Position numbers and translations under genes: made by a program. A stretch of 64,000 nucleotides of DNA from positions 56,406 through 120,405 of the forward strand of contig CACJAV010000003.1 of assembly GCA_902591485.1 (NCBI GenBank), given 5' to 3'. The DNA comes from an uncultured Alphaproteobacteria bacterium (lineage in GTDB: Bacteria; Pseudomonadota; Alphaproteobacteria; HIMB59; GCA-002718135). The notes below the pieces were generated by a model, which had not been told where the DNA came from, searched no databases, and saw only the letters and a program-made list of their open reading frames with translations. Positions 19,446-29,178 of the stretch are shown piece by piece (position 1 is the first letter of the stretch; each line of letters starts with the position of its first letter).

Positions 19446-19622
19446 ATGCAACAATTTCTTGAAAGACTACTTTATTTTTGGGCTGCTATCACAGCTATAG
19501 GATTATTAATAGTTATCGTATTTTGGGCTATTTCAACGATAATTTCAGTCGCCTTTATTTCGTTGTTTGTTGCAATTGTAGCTGCTGCTTTTTATCATTT
19601 TTATTGGTCAAAAAAAAATTAG
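19446..19622 (+). CDS. Small membrane protein (58 aa)
   Basis: ATG...TAG: MQQFLERLLYFWAAITAIGLLIVIVFWAISTIISVAFISLFVAIVAAAFYHFYWSKKN; hydrophobic helices; not in supplied ORF track. Confidence 0.45.
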   Translation: MQQFLERLLYFWAAITAIGLLIVIVFWAISTIISVAFISLFVAIVAAAFYHFYWSKKN

Positions 19623-19654
19623 CTAACATTTTCCAAATCTAAAAATTAGTGTAG

Positions 19655-21178
19655 ATGAATAATATGTCTGCAAAGTATATTTTTTATGATTTAGAGACTA
19701 CAGGAAGAGGAAAAAAAGAAAGTCCTAATGCGTTTGGAACAACTCCCAAATGGGAGCAGATTATGCAAATTGCCGCTATAGTAACTGATGAAAATTTTCA
19801 GGAAACTAATCAAAATATAAATGAATTTTGTCGACCACGTTTGTCAATAATTTCCCAACCTGGAGCACTCCTTACAACGCAAAATGGCATTAGGGAAGCG
19901 CTTCATGCACAACAATCTTCCTATGAATTAATGAAAAAAATTAATTCAACTTTTGATGAATGGAAAAAAGATACGGATGAACCAATTTTCATCGGTCATA
20001 ACATTATTGATTTTGATGAGTCAGTTTTGGAATATAATTTGTTTAATAATTTATTTTTTCCATACATTACGAGAAAGAATAGGGGGGATACCTTAAGTTT
20101 GGCAAGAGCCTTATACGCACTTAATCCAAGCAGTATCAAGACGCCTTTAACTGCAAGAGGCAATCCTAGTTTTAAATTAGAAAAATTAGCTGAATTAAAT
20201 AATCTTCCAATTGAATTTGCTCATGATGCATTAAGTGATGTGAGAACTTCTATAGCTCTTACAAAATTTATTCAAGAAAGTGAAAAAGATTACTGGGATC
20301 AATTACAAAAGACAATGAATAAAGAGAAAGCAATTGACTATGTAAATTCCAATAAAGGTTTTTGTTATATGACAAGTTTTGCAGGTAAAGTAAAACTTCA
20401 GGCTTTATCAATGGTTTGTGAGTCACAATACAATGGTTGGTTTCATACAATTGATTTAGCTCATGATCCTGATCCACTTATTGAATGTAATGCAGAAGAA
20501 TTCAAAAAATTAATTAAAAAAAAGAATCGTTATGTAATATGTAATCAGCATCCAATTTTATTATCAGGAAAAATTGCTACTAATTATGAACCCTATACTG
20601 AAATTGGTGCTGAAGTATTAAATGAAAGAGCAAAAAAAGTTTTTCAAAATAAAGTTTTAGCGGATAAATTTAAATTGATGGAAATAGATCGCCAAATTGA
20701 AAAGGAAGAAGAAACCTCTCAAGACAATATTTTTCCAGAGAGCAAAGCAAATTTATTTACTAAGTTTGGTCAATCGACAGAACTTGCTCAATTTCATGAG
20801 CAAGATGATTGGAATGAAAAATATAAAATTGCCCTTGGGATCAAGGATCCAAGAGCTAATTTTATGCTAAAACGCCTCATTTTTGATGAGAGTCCAAAGA
20901 CACTCTCACCTGAAGATTTTAAAACGGTTCATCGTGAATTACATGACCGCTTAGTAATCAATCAAGAACGTCCTTTTACAACGATACCAGAAGCCATGAA
21001 TTATATTGATACAGAATTTACTAGATTAGAAGAAAATGAAGATGAGGATAAAGCAAAAAAAATTACTATTCTAAAAGATTATAATAAGTACTTGTTATTT
21101 TTAGAAAAATATTTCTCAAATAAAAATGCTGAGCCTCTTCCCATAGGATCTGAATTAGCTAAAATAATTTTTGATTAA
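19655..21178 (+). CDS. sbcB: Exodeoxyribonuclease I
   Basis: DEDD exonuclease start FYDLETTG...; GHNIIDFDESVLEYNLFNNLFFPYI; HDALSDVRTSIAL; ExoI-like C-terminal domain. Confidence 0.83.
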   Translation: MNNMSAKYIFYDLETTGRGKKESPNAFGTTPKWEQIMQIAAIVTDENFQETNQNINEFCRPRLSIISQPGALLTTQNGIREALHAQQSSYELMKKINSTFDEWKKDTDEPIFIGHNIIDFDESVLEYNLFNNLFFPYITRKNRGDTLSLARALYALNPSSIKTPLTARGNPSFKLEKLAELNNLPIEFAHDALSDVRTSIALTKFIQESEKDYWDQLQKTMNKEKAIDYVNSNKGFCYMTSFAGKVKLQALSMVCESQYNGWFHTIDLAHDPDPLIECNAEEFKKLIKKKNRYVICNQHPILLSGKIATNYEPYTEIGAEVLNERAKKVFQNKVLADKFKLMEIDRQIEKEEETSQDNIFPESKANLFTKFGQSTELAQFHEQDDWNEKYKIALGIKDPRANFMLKRLIFDESPKTLSPEDFKTVHRELHDRLVINQERPFTTIPEAMNYIDTEFTRLEENEDEDKAKKITILKDYNKYLLFLEKYFSNKNAEPLPIGSELAKIIFD

Positions 21179-21960
21179 TGTTTGAGCTTCAATATTTTTT
21201 AATTGGGCTCATTCAAGGAGTTACAGAATTTTTACCCATAAGTTCATCGGGACACCTTGTATTATTTGCTGAATTAGCAAAATGGGAAGACCAGGGTCTT
21301 TTTACAGATATTGCTGTGCATTTTGGTACCCTCTTTGCTGTTCTCATTTACATGAGAAAAGAAATAAAGCTTTTAATATCAAATATTCTTGCAATGCAAA
21401 TATTAGAAGACAAAATTGTATTTAAAATTATAGTTGCAACAATTCCAGCAATTATTGTTGGTTTTTTTATTTATGATTTAGTAAATTTATATTTTAGAAA
21501 TATAGAGGTTATGGCTATCAGTAGTATTGTATTTGCTGTAATTTTATTTATTGCTGATAAATCAAAAATCGAGGAAAAGAATTGGAATAATATTTCATTC
21601 AAAGATTCATTTTTAATTGGATTATGGCAAGTTCTAGCGTTGATTCCAGGCGCAAGTAGAGCTGGAGTAACCATAACTGGAGCCCGTTTTCTAAGTTTTA
21701 ACAGATCTGATGCAACAAAGTTTTCTATGTTACTTTCCATACCAATTATTCTTGCTTCTTTGTCCATGTCATTTTTAGATTATTATATTTCAGACGAACC
21801 TATCTTAAATTTTTACCCATCCCTTTTTGCTGCTTTTATTGCATTTATAACAGCATTGTTATCAATAACTTTGATGATGAAACTCATAAAAGTTACTAAT
21901 TTTAATATATTCATTATTTATCGAATTTTACTTGGAATTCTAATTTTATTGTTTGTCTAA
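21178..21960 (+). CDS. uppP: Undecaprenyl-diphosphatase
   Basis: LIGLIQGVTEFLPISSSGHLVL and PGASRAGVTITGARFL BacA/UppP motifs. Confidence 0.92.
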   Translation: MFELQYFLIGLIQGVTEFLPISSSGHLVLFAELAKWEDQGLFTDIAVHFGTLFAVLIYMRKEIKLLISNILAMQILEDKIVFKIIVATIPAIIVGFFIYDLVNLYFRNIEVMAISSIVFAVILFIADKSKIEEKNWNNISFKDSFLIGLWQVLALIPGASRAGVTITGARFLSFNRSDATKFSMLLSIPIILASLSMSFLDYYISDEPILNFYPSLFAAFIAFITALLSITLMMKLIKVTNFNIFIIYRILLGILILLFV

Positions 21961-22006
21961 ATTCGTCAGCCTAGTGTAAGGGACAACATATAATTACATA
22001 ATAGCT

Positions 22007-22939
22007 ATGAATAAAATCAACGGTGTTTACTGTGCTGCACTAACTCCTATAAATCAGGATTTATCAATTAATAAAGATCTATATCTTCGACATTGTCAAT
22101 TCTTGATGAAGCAAGGATTAGATGGTTTAACTCTTTTTGGTACAAATGGTGAGGCAAGTAGTTTTTCTATTGATCAAAAAAAAGAGACTATTAAATTTTT
22201 ATTAGAAAATCGTATTGATCCCAAGATTCTAATGCCTGGTTCAGGTTCGTCGTCTTTAGAAGATGCAATTGAGATGACTAAATTTTGTGCTGCTATAGGA
22301 ACAAAAGCAGTATTAGTTTTACCTCCATATTATTTTAAAAATGTGAGTGATGAGGGTGTAATTACTTATTATCGAAATGTTATTGAAGCGTGTGGCAATA
22401 ATAACTTTCATTTTTTATTGTACAATATCCCACAGCATTCAGGTGTTACCATCAACTTCAACATAATTGAAAATTTAATAAAACTTTATCCCAATAATAT
22501 CGTTGGCTTAAAAGACTCGACTGGCGATATGGATAATATGCTTAAAACTATAAAGTACTTTGATGATTTTGCTGTTTTTTGCGGAAACGGTGCATTGGCT
22601 TTACATACATCAAGACGAGGTGGTGCTGGCGCAATTACTGGAGATGCAAATATTAGTGCAAAACTTTTAAGTTTTATAATTCATAATTTTAAGAGAGAAA
22701 AAGAGATTAAACATTTTAATCAACTTCAAACTTTAATGGAAAATATCCGTAACGTTTTAAGCAGTCATGAACAAATAAGTTTACTAAAAGCATATTACTC
22801 AGTTGCAGACAGAATAGAAGATTGGAATAATGTCATGCCTCCTCTTAAAAGAATTGAGAATCCTTCAAATAATAAACAAGTAATAGCGCTATTGGATTTG
22901 ATAAGACAAATTGAAAAGTTAGTACCTTCTGGTTTTTGA
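22007..22939 (+). CDS. Dihydrodipicolinate synthase/N-acetylneuraminate lyase family protein
   Basis: GLTLFGTNGEASSFS, FLLYNIPQHSG, VGLKDSTGDM (Schiff-base Lys). Confidence 0.85.
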   Translation: MNKINGVYCAALTPINQDLSINKDLYLRHCQFLMKQGLDGLTLFGTNGEASSFSIDQKKETIKFLLENRIDPKILMPGSGSSSLEDAIEMTKFCAAIGTKAVLVLPPYYFKNVSDEGVITYYRNVIEACGNNNFHFLLYNIPQHSGVTINFNIIENLIKLYPNNIVGLKDSTGDMDNMLKTIKYFDDFAVFCGNGALALHTSRRGGAGAITGDANISAKLLSFIIHNFKREKEIKHFNQLQTLMENIRNVLSSHEQISLLKAYYSVADRIEDWNNVMPPLKRIENPSNNKQVIALLDLIRQIEKLVPSGF

Positions 22940-23281
22940 TACAAAATAATTTTTAGCTTTTAGTGAAATAAAATCCTGTACAGGTTTTAAAAACACAGCA
23001 AATCCAATACAATCAGTAAAAAAACCAGGTGTTATCAAAAGTAATCCAGATATAAGTAAAAAAATTCCTCCTTTTATTTCATTCGTTGGCATAACTCCTT
23101 CATACATATTTTGACGTGCACTGAAGAGTAAACTTAAACCTCTTCTGCGTACTAGAAAAATGCCCCCCAAAGCAGTTAAAAGAATTATAGCTATGGTGTT
23201 AAGTATCCCTATATTTGATCCAACTGTAATAAATATACTGATCTCAATAATTGGAATTATAATAAAAATTAGAAAAATCAT
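22919..23281 (-). CDS. FxsA family membrane protein
   Basis: PIIEISIFITVGSNIGILNTIAIILLTALGGIFLVRRRG; GIFLLISGLLLITPGFFTDCIGF. Confidence 0.85.
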   Translation of the reverse strand: MIFLIFIIIPIIEISIFITVGSNIGILNTIAIILLTALGGIFLVRRRGLSLLFSARQNMYEGVMPTNEIKGGIFLLISGLLLITPGFFTDCIGFAVFLKPVQDFISLKAKNYFVSKTRRY

Positions 23282-24282
23282 TCAGAAGATGATTCTAGTT
23301 TATCATTTTCCATTTTTAATTCTATCATCTTTTCAAATTCCCTAAGTCTTTTATATACACTTAAAAGTTCAATGATAGTAGGCCATGCTCTTAGCAAATA
23401 TTGCATTGAAGATTCAACTCTTCCAAAAGCTCTAATAATTTGCTGCATCACACCTAAAGTTACTACTCCAGCAACAATAGCTGGTGCTAGAAATATATAA
23501 GCACTCAAAACATTTGCTTGTCCATATGCATTGCTAGCTATTCCAAAATATAAATATCTTAAATAGCTTAAAAAATGTATCTGTCTTACATCATTAAATA
23601 ATTCTTCAAGTTTTTTTGGTCTAACTGTTCCATCATCTTCTGCAATAACTAATATTTTTCTATACGCAGCTTCTTGTTTTTGAAGATCGTATTCTACGCC
23701 AACAAGTTTAAGTATTAACCCTAAAATTACTAAAAATAATGTACCTCCAATCGACCAAATAAGAGCTCCCGTTATTAAACCATATTGCCAATCACCAAAA
23801 AAATAGATTGGAATGCCAACACTTAATCCAAAGAGTATTGGGGTAAATTCAAATATAATTAAAACTGATGCGATAAAACTTGTTCCAAGACTCTCCATTA
23901 TTCTAGAAAACTTAATTGTGTCCTCTTGCACCCTCTGTGAAGCACCCTCAATAGTTCTAGCTTTATCATAAACTGAATGGTACCATTCAACCATAGCAGT
24001 TCGCCATCTAAATAAAAAATGATTTGTAAAAAAACTTATTGCAACAGCTACAGCAACTGCAATTCCTGCTAATGTTATAAAAGATAGTAAACTTGCCCAA
24101 TACTCAGATATAGTGATTGAATTTGGTGCAGAGAGAGCTTTTTGAATAAGGTCATAAAACTCACCAAACCATTCATTAATTCTAACATCGATTTTTACTT
24201 GAAACCAAATTGAAGAGAGAATTAATATAGAACCAGGCCATGCCCAAATTGCCCATTTAGTGTTAGTAAAAAATTTAAACAT
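23278..24282 (-). CDS. SbmA/BacA-like inner-membrane transporter
   Basis: FRWRTAMVEWYHSVYDKARTIEGASQRVQEDTIKFSRIMESLG matches SbmA/BacA family; no ATPase domain in the 334 aa. Confidence 0.8.
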   Translation of the reverse strand: MFKFFTNTKWAIWAWPGSILILSSIWFQVKIDVRINEWFGEFYDLIQKALSAPNSITISEYWASLLSFITLAGIAVAVAVAISFFTNHFLFRWRTAMVEWYHSVYDKARTIEGASQRVQEDTIKFSRIMESLGTSFIASVLIIFEFTPILFGLSVGIPIYFFGDWQYGLITGALIWSIGGTLFLVILGLILKLVGVEYDLQKQEAAYRKILVIAEDDGTVRPKKLEELFNDVRQIHFLSYLRYLYFGIASNAYGQANVLSAYIFLAPAIVAGVVTLGVMQQIIRAFGRVESSMQYLLRAWPTIIELLSVYKRLREFEKMIELKMENDKLESSSE

Positions 24283-24305
24283 TACTTTTATATAAGTACA
24301 TAATT

Positions 24306-24327
24306 TATTATTTAAAGTTAAATAATA
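24306..24327. repeat. AT-only palindrome between carboxymuconolactone decarboxylase-like and sbmA-like genes
   Basis: tATTATTTAA-ag-TTAAATAATa: 10-bp arms. Confidence 0.4.
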
Positions 24328-24747
24328 TTACTTAAGAAAATCATCAACTTCAACTTGATATGACTCAACCAAACGATTAGTTTCATTTGCCATTCCAACT
24401 ACTGCAATTAACTCTTTAAGCATTTTATCAGACATCCCCTTTTTTCTAGCTGCAGCTGTGTGGGAACGAATACAATACTCACAACTATTAGTCATTGAAA
24501 CAGCAATATAAATCATTTCTTTTGTAATAGGGTCTAAAGCACCTTTCTTCATTATTTGCTTTAGAGAAGTCCATGTTCGCTCTAGAGTTTCTGGATCATT
24601 TGCAATAGTTTTCCAAAAATTAGGAATATTTTTTATCTTTCTCTCTTTTTTTATATTATCAAAAACCTTTTTAACTTTTCCAGAAGCTTTTTTTTCATCT
24701 ATAGTTTTAAAAATTGTCATAGGGTCTCCTAGTTTGGAAACCATCAT
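24328..24747 (-). CDS. Carboxymuconolactone decarboxylase/AhpD-like family protein
   Basis: CEYCIRSHTAAARKKGMS (CxxC..H) motif. Confidence 0.82.
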   Translation of the reverse strand: MMVSKLGDPMTIFKTIDEKKASGKVKKVFDNIKKERKIKNIPNFWKTIANDPETLERTWTSLKQIMKKGALDPITKEMIYIAVSMTNSCEYCIRSHTAAARKKGMSDKMLKELIAVVGMANETNRLVESYQVEVDDFLK

Positions 24748-24776
24748 AAATTAGAAAAGGACAAGATTAAAGGTTG

Positions 24777-24860
24777 TTATTTCTTCTTTTGTCGTCTTTT
24801 ATTACGTCTGTATTTAGATCCTCGTTTACGACGACCACGATGTTTTTTCGGATATCCCAT
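24777..24860 (-). CDS. 27-aa ultra-basic microprotein
   Basis: Complete ATG-TAA frame MGYPKKHRGRRKRGSKYRRNKRRQKKK; 18 K/R/H residues in 27; not in supplied ORF track. Confidence 0.5.
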   Translation of the reverse strand: MGYPKKHRGRRKRGSKYRRNKRRQKKK

Positions 24861-24902
24861 AATTAAAGAGGTTTATACAAATTCTATATACTAAGTCAAA
24901 GA

Positions 24903-25790
24903 TTAATAATGCCAATCTTTAGCTTCATTAAATAAAAAATCTCTAAAAACCTCTAATCTTCGATCATTTTTAAATGCTTCAGTATAAACAAAGTACGTTT
25001 GATAGGAAGGTCCTTCAACATTCGGAAGAACTCGAACTAAATGTGGTTTATCAGCAACCATGTAATCCGGAAGAGAAGCCAAACCTGCTCCTTTTTCAAC
25101 CGCAAGAGACATTCCATAAATACTATTTACTCTAAATTTAGGTTTTCTTTTTATTCCATCTTTTCCTAACTTTAGAATCCAATCGATATTAGAAATAGGA
25201 GAAGGTAAACCTGACCCAAAACATATGAGGCTATGTTTATCTAGATCACTTATATTTCTTGGAATGCCTGAAGATTGTAAATATTCAGATGATCCATAAA
25301 TATGATTATGGAAGTTTACAAATTTTTTAAATATTAAATTTGCTTGAGTGGGTTTTTTTACACGAACAGCTACATCTGCTATTCTACTAGATAAATCCAC
25401 CTCTTCATCAGACATAATTATACTAACTTCCATATCAGGAAATTGGTCAGTAAATTTTGTTATTCTTGGAGTAAGCCAAGTTGATCCAAAACCAACTGTA
25501 GTGCTTATAGTAAATTTACCCACTGGTTTTGTTTTTTTATCAATTAATTTTTTTTCAAAACTGGAAACTGAATTGTTTATTTGGCTAACAGTGTTAAATA
25601 AATTCTCCCCTTGTTCTGTTAATCTTACTCCTTTTTGATGGCGAATAAATAGAGGTGTTTTTAAATCATACTCCAAATCTTGAATTTGTCTGCTAAGAGC
25701 AGATTGACTAATATTTAATTTAGCACTTGCCTTTGAAATACTTTTTGAAATTGCAATTTCATAAAAAGATTTTAGTTTGTCCCAATCCAT
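24903..25790 (-). CDS. LysR-family transcriptional regulator
   Basis: N-terminal HTH MDWDKLKSFYEIAISKSISKASAKLNISQSALSRQIQDLE. Confidence 0.92.
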   Translation of the reverse strand: MDWDKLKSFYEIAISKSISKASAKLNISQSALSRQIQDLEYDLKTPLFIRHQKGVRLTEQGENLFNTVSQINNSVSSFEKKLIDKKTKPVGKFTISTTVGFGSTWLTPRITKFTDQFPDMEVSIIMSDEEVDLSSRIADVAVRVKKPTQANLIFKKFVNFHNHIYGSSEYLQSSGIPRNISDLDKHSLICFGSGLPSPISNIDWILKLGKDGIKRKPKFRVNSIYGMSLAVEKGAGLASLPDYMVADKPHLVRVLPNVEGPSYQTYFVYTEAFKNDRRLEVFRDFLFNEAKDWHY

Positions 25791-26437
25791 TATCTCAGAG
25801 AATCAATCATTTTTTTATAATTTTCTTTACCACTAGAAAAAATATATGAACCAGCAACTAATACATCTGCATTAGCATCTTTACATATTTTTCCAGTTTC
25901 ACTATTTATCCCTCCATCAATTTCTATTTCATAACTTAGATTTCTTTTTTTTCTAATTTTAGATAATTCAATTATTTTATTTACTTCTGATTGCATAAAT
26001 TTCTGTCCCCCAAATCCAGGAACGACTGTCATCACAATGACTATATCAATTAAATCTAAAAAACTTACAATCTCATTTATTGAAACTTTTGGATGGATAG
26101 CAATGCCTGCTTTACAGTTAGCTGATTTTATCTGATTTAAAATATTTCTACTATTTTTATCTGCATCAGGATGAAAGCTTATTATATCAGCCCCAGCAGC
26201 AATAAATTCATCCACAAATTTTTTCACAGGAGAAATCATTAAATGGACATCAAGTATTTTTTTTGTATGTGGCCTCATCGATTTGACCATATTTGGTCCA
26301 AATGCGATATTATTTACGTAATGACCATCCATAACATCTATATGAATATAATCAGCCCCGTTTGCATCAACCAATTTGATTTCATTTTTCATATCCATTA
26401 AATCAGCTGCAAGAATTGAGGGGGCTATTTTTACCAT
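25790..26437 (-). CDS. rpe: Ribulose-phosphate 3-epimerase
   Basis: KIAPSILAADLMDM, DYIHIDVMDGHYVNNIAFGP, VVPGFGGQKF, EIDGGIN. Confidence 0.92.
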   Translation of the reverse strand: MVKIAPSILAADLMDMKNEIKLVDANGADYIHIDVMDGHYVNNIAFGPNMVKSMRPHTKKILDVHLMISPVKKFVDEFIAAGADIISFHPDADKNSRNILNQIKSANCKAGIAIHPKVSINEIVSFLDLIDIVIVMTVVPGFGGQKFMQSEVNKIIELSKIRKKRNLSYEIEIDGGINSETGKICKDANADVLVAGSYIFSSGKENYKKMIDSLR

Positions 26438-26475
26438 TTTGATTTTGTTTATATAATATATATATCAGTTTTATA

Positions 26476-26820
26476 ATGAAAAATGTTGTAAATAAACCAT
26501 GGGGCTCTTTTGAGATCATTGATGAAGGAACAAAATATACTGTTAAAAAAATTACTGTTCATCCCGGAGGGATCCTTTCATTACAAAGTCACGAACATCG
26601 CTCTGAGCATTGGTTAATCGCCAGTGGGGAGGCAGAAGTTATTATTGATGACAATACATATAGATTAAAAGAAAATGACAACATTTTCATACCACAAGGA
26701 TCTAAACATCGTTTAAAAAACATCAGCCCATCTAATTTAATAGTAATAGAAATGTGGTTTGGTGAAAAGCTAGACGAAAACGATATTAAACGCTACCAGG
26801 ATATATATGAAAGAATATAA
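26476..26820 (+). CDS. Cupin, phosphomannose isomerase type II-like
   Basis: NKPWGSFEIIDEG...KKITVHPGGILSLQSHEHRSEHWLIASGEAEV; IFIPQGSKHRLKN. Confidence 0.85.
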   Translation: MKNVVNKPWGSFEIIDEGTKYTVKKITVHPGGILSLQSHEHRSEHWLIASGEAEVIIDDNTYRLKENDNIFIPQGSKHRLKNISPSNLIVIEMWFGEKLDENDIKRYQDIYERI

Positions 26821-27203
26821 TGATTATTAGCACACCTGTATCACTTGGAGAATTAGTAGATAAGATTTCTATTTTACATATAAAAAGCATCAAAATTAAA
26901 AAAAATGAAAAACTTATATTGGTTAAAGAGGAGTTATCCTTATTAGAACAAACTCTAAATGATCACATAAAAAGTGATGATATAAAACCATTTTTAGACT
27001 CATTAATTGATATCAATTCAAAATTATGGGTTATAGAAGATGATATACGAGATTGTGAAAGAAATAAAAAATTTGATCAAAAATTTATTGATCTTGCAAG
27101 ATCTGTTTATTTTACAAATGACAAAAGATCTGAAATTAAACTCGAAATAAATAATGCATTTGGTTCTAAAATTATAGAAGTAAAATCGTATGAAAAATAT
27201 TAA
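26820..27203 (+). CDS. DUF6165-like protein
   Basis: PVSLGELVDKISILHIKSIKI pattern; located after the cupin gene. Confidence 0.6.
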   Translation: MIISTPVSLGELVDKISILHIKSIKIKKNEKLILVKEELSLLEQTLNDHIKSDDIKPFLDSLIDINSKLWVIEDDIRDCERNKKFDQKFIDLARSVYFTNDKRSEIKLEINNAFGSKIIEVKSYEKY

Positions 27204-27206
27204 ATA

Positions 27207-28238
27207 TTAGTTTATTCTTTGTGTGCTTGTTTCAATTAACTTGATGAGTGATTTTTTATATTGATTATCTGGAAAAATACTTAGCGAGTCTATAGCAACT
27301 TCAGCAAAATGCTTAGCTCTAGTTAATGTATCCTCCAAACAATTATATTTAATTATTAATTCTTTGACTGAGTCAAAGTTTTTTTTATCACTACTTGGTT
27401 TTTGAACAATTTTTGTCAAAAATTCTTTTTCTTCTTTATCTGATCTTCCGTAGGCCAAAATAATAGGTAAAGTAATTTTACCCTCTTTAAAGTCATCACC
27501 AACGTTTTTTCCCATTGTTTGAAGGTTTGAGAAGTAGTCTATCGCATCATCAATCAATTGAAAAGCCATACCAAAATTAGTACCAAAAGATTTTAATGCT
27601 TGGTGCTCGTTTGATCTTGCTCCACCACTTAACCCACCAACCTGACAAGCGGCACTAAATAGAGAGGCAGTTTTTCCATTGATTACCTGAAAATAGGTAT
27701 CTTCATTCATCTCTAAATTTTTATCATTACTTATCTCTAATACTTCACCCTCGGATATAATAACACTAGTATCAGATAATATTTTTAAAGTTTCCATTGT
27801 TCCGTATTTTGTCATTAATTGAAATGAACGACTAAAAAGGAAGTCACCAACTAAAACACTTGTTTTATTACCCCATACTTCATTGGATGTCAGTTTACCT
27901 CTCCTATCCTTACTAAGATCTACCACATCATCGTGAAGAAGAGTTGCAGCATGAATAAACTCAACCGCTGCTGCTAGGCCGATATGATTAAGTTTGTCAG
28001 CAGGATCGTTATTTAAAATATAATAGCATGAAGTTGTCATTAGGGGTCTGAGTCTTTTTCCACCTGATAAAATCAGATATTTACCAATTTCATGAATTAG
28101 CGGGACTGAACTTTCTAACTTGTCTAATATTAATGTATTGATTGAATGCAAATCTTCTTTGCACAATTCTGATAATTCTTTTATGCAATCATTAAAATTC
28201 TCTTCTTTATTATTATGTAAAGGAATTATTTGAGCCAT
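27207..28238 (-). CDS. ispB: Polyprenyl (octaprenyl-type) diphosphate synthase
   Basis: GGKRLRPLM, LLHDDVVDLSKDRRG, FQLIDDAIDYF DDxxD motifs. Confidence 0.88.
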   Translation of the reverse strand: MAQIIPLHNNKEENFNDCIKELSELCKEDLHSINTLILDKLESSVPLIHEIGKYLILSGGKRLRPLMTTSCYYILNNDPADKLNHIGLAAAVEFIHAATLLHDDVVDLSKDRRGKLTSNEVWGNKTSVLVGDFLFSRSFQLMTKYGTMETLKILSDTSVIISEGEVLEISNDKNLEMNEDTYFQVINGKTASLFSAACQVGGLSGGARSNEHQALKSFGTNFGMAFQLIDDAIDYFSNLQTMGKNVGDDFKEGKITLPIILAYGRSDKEEKEFLTKIVQKPSSDKKNFDSVKELIIKYNCLEDTLTRAKHFAEVAIDSLSIFPDNQYKKSLIKLIETSTQRIN

Positions 28239-28353
28239 ATAAAGAATATAGTTTATTTATATATATTTAGTAGATAATATGTTCGTTTGATAAACAATTT
28301 TATTTAAAATTCAAATAAATGAATACTTTTAACCTTTAAGTAGAGAATAACTT

Positions 28354-29178
28354 TTGTTATTAAGCCCTGTGTTTAAGAGATTTTTTTCAAAAGATATCAA
28401 TATTCCAACCTTAAGACTAGCTGGGGTTATTGGGCAAGCTGGTATAGCCCGATCAGGACTGACTATTGCTGGAATAGAAAAATTAGTAGATAAACTATTT
28501 GCTGATAAAAAATCACCTGCAGTAGCATTAATTATTAATTCCCCAGGTGGATCACCTACACAATCATCCCTAATTGCTGAAAAAATAATTAATTTAGCGA
28601 AAGAAAAAAACAAAAAAGTATTTGCTTTTGTTGAAGATGTTGCTGCTTCAGGAGGTTACTGGTTAGCTTGTGCAGCAGATGAAATTTATTTAGACTTAAA
28701 TTCAATTGTTGGATCAATTGGTGTAATTTCTCCAGGTTTTGGATTTGTAGACTTAATAAAAAAAATTGGAGTTGAGAGAAGAGTATATACCTCTGGTAAA
28801 AGCAAAAGTTTTCTTGATCCTTTTAAAGAAGAAAAAAAAGAAGATATTGATAGATTACAAAATATACAGGAGCAAATCCATGAAAATTTTATTGAATACG
28901 TTAAAAATAGAAGAGGCTCAAAATTATTAAGTTCTAAAGAGGATGAAATATTCTCAGGGCTATTTTGGGTTGGAAAAAAAGGAGTTGAGCTAGGATTAGC
29001 TGATGGGATTGGCTCAATAAATCAAATAATTCGTGAAAAATACGGGAATAAAGTAAAAATAAAAACTATTGATCAAAAAAAATCTTTTTTACAAAAACGA
29101 CTTTCTTCTTCTATAAATAATAATGATATACTCAACAGACTGGAAGAAATGGTAATGTGGTCTAAATATGGGTTATAA
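28354..29178 (+). CDS. S49 family signal peptide peptidase-like protease
   Basis: LIINSPGGSPTQSSLIAEKI; VEDVAASGGYWLACAADEIYLDLNSIVGSIGVI. Confidence 0.88.
   Translation: MLLSPVFKRFFSKDINIPTLRLAGVIGQAGIARSGLTIAGIEKLVDKLFADKKSPAVALIINSPGGSPTQSSLIAEKIINLAKEKNKKVFAFVEDVAASGGYWLACAADEIYLDLNSIVGSIGVISPGFGFVDLIKKIGVERRVYTSGKSKSFLDPFKEEKKEDIDRLQNIQEQIHENFIEYVKNRRGSKLLSSKEDEIFSGLFWVGKKGVELGLADGIGSINQIIREKYGNKVKIKTIDQKKSFLQKRLSSSINNNDILNRLEEMVMWSKYGL

Noticed and set aside
23278-24282. SbmA/BacA-like gene as the missing ABC ATPase component
   Set aside because: No Walker A/B motifs; TM-only SbmA/BacA-type sequence
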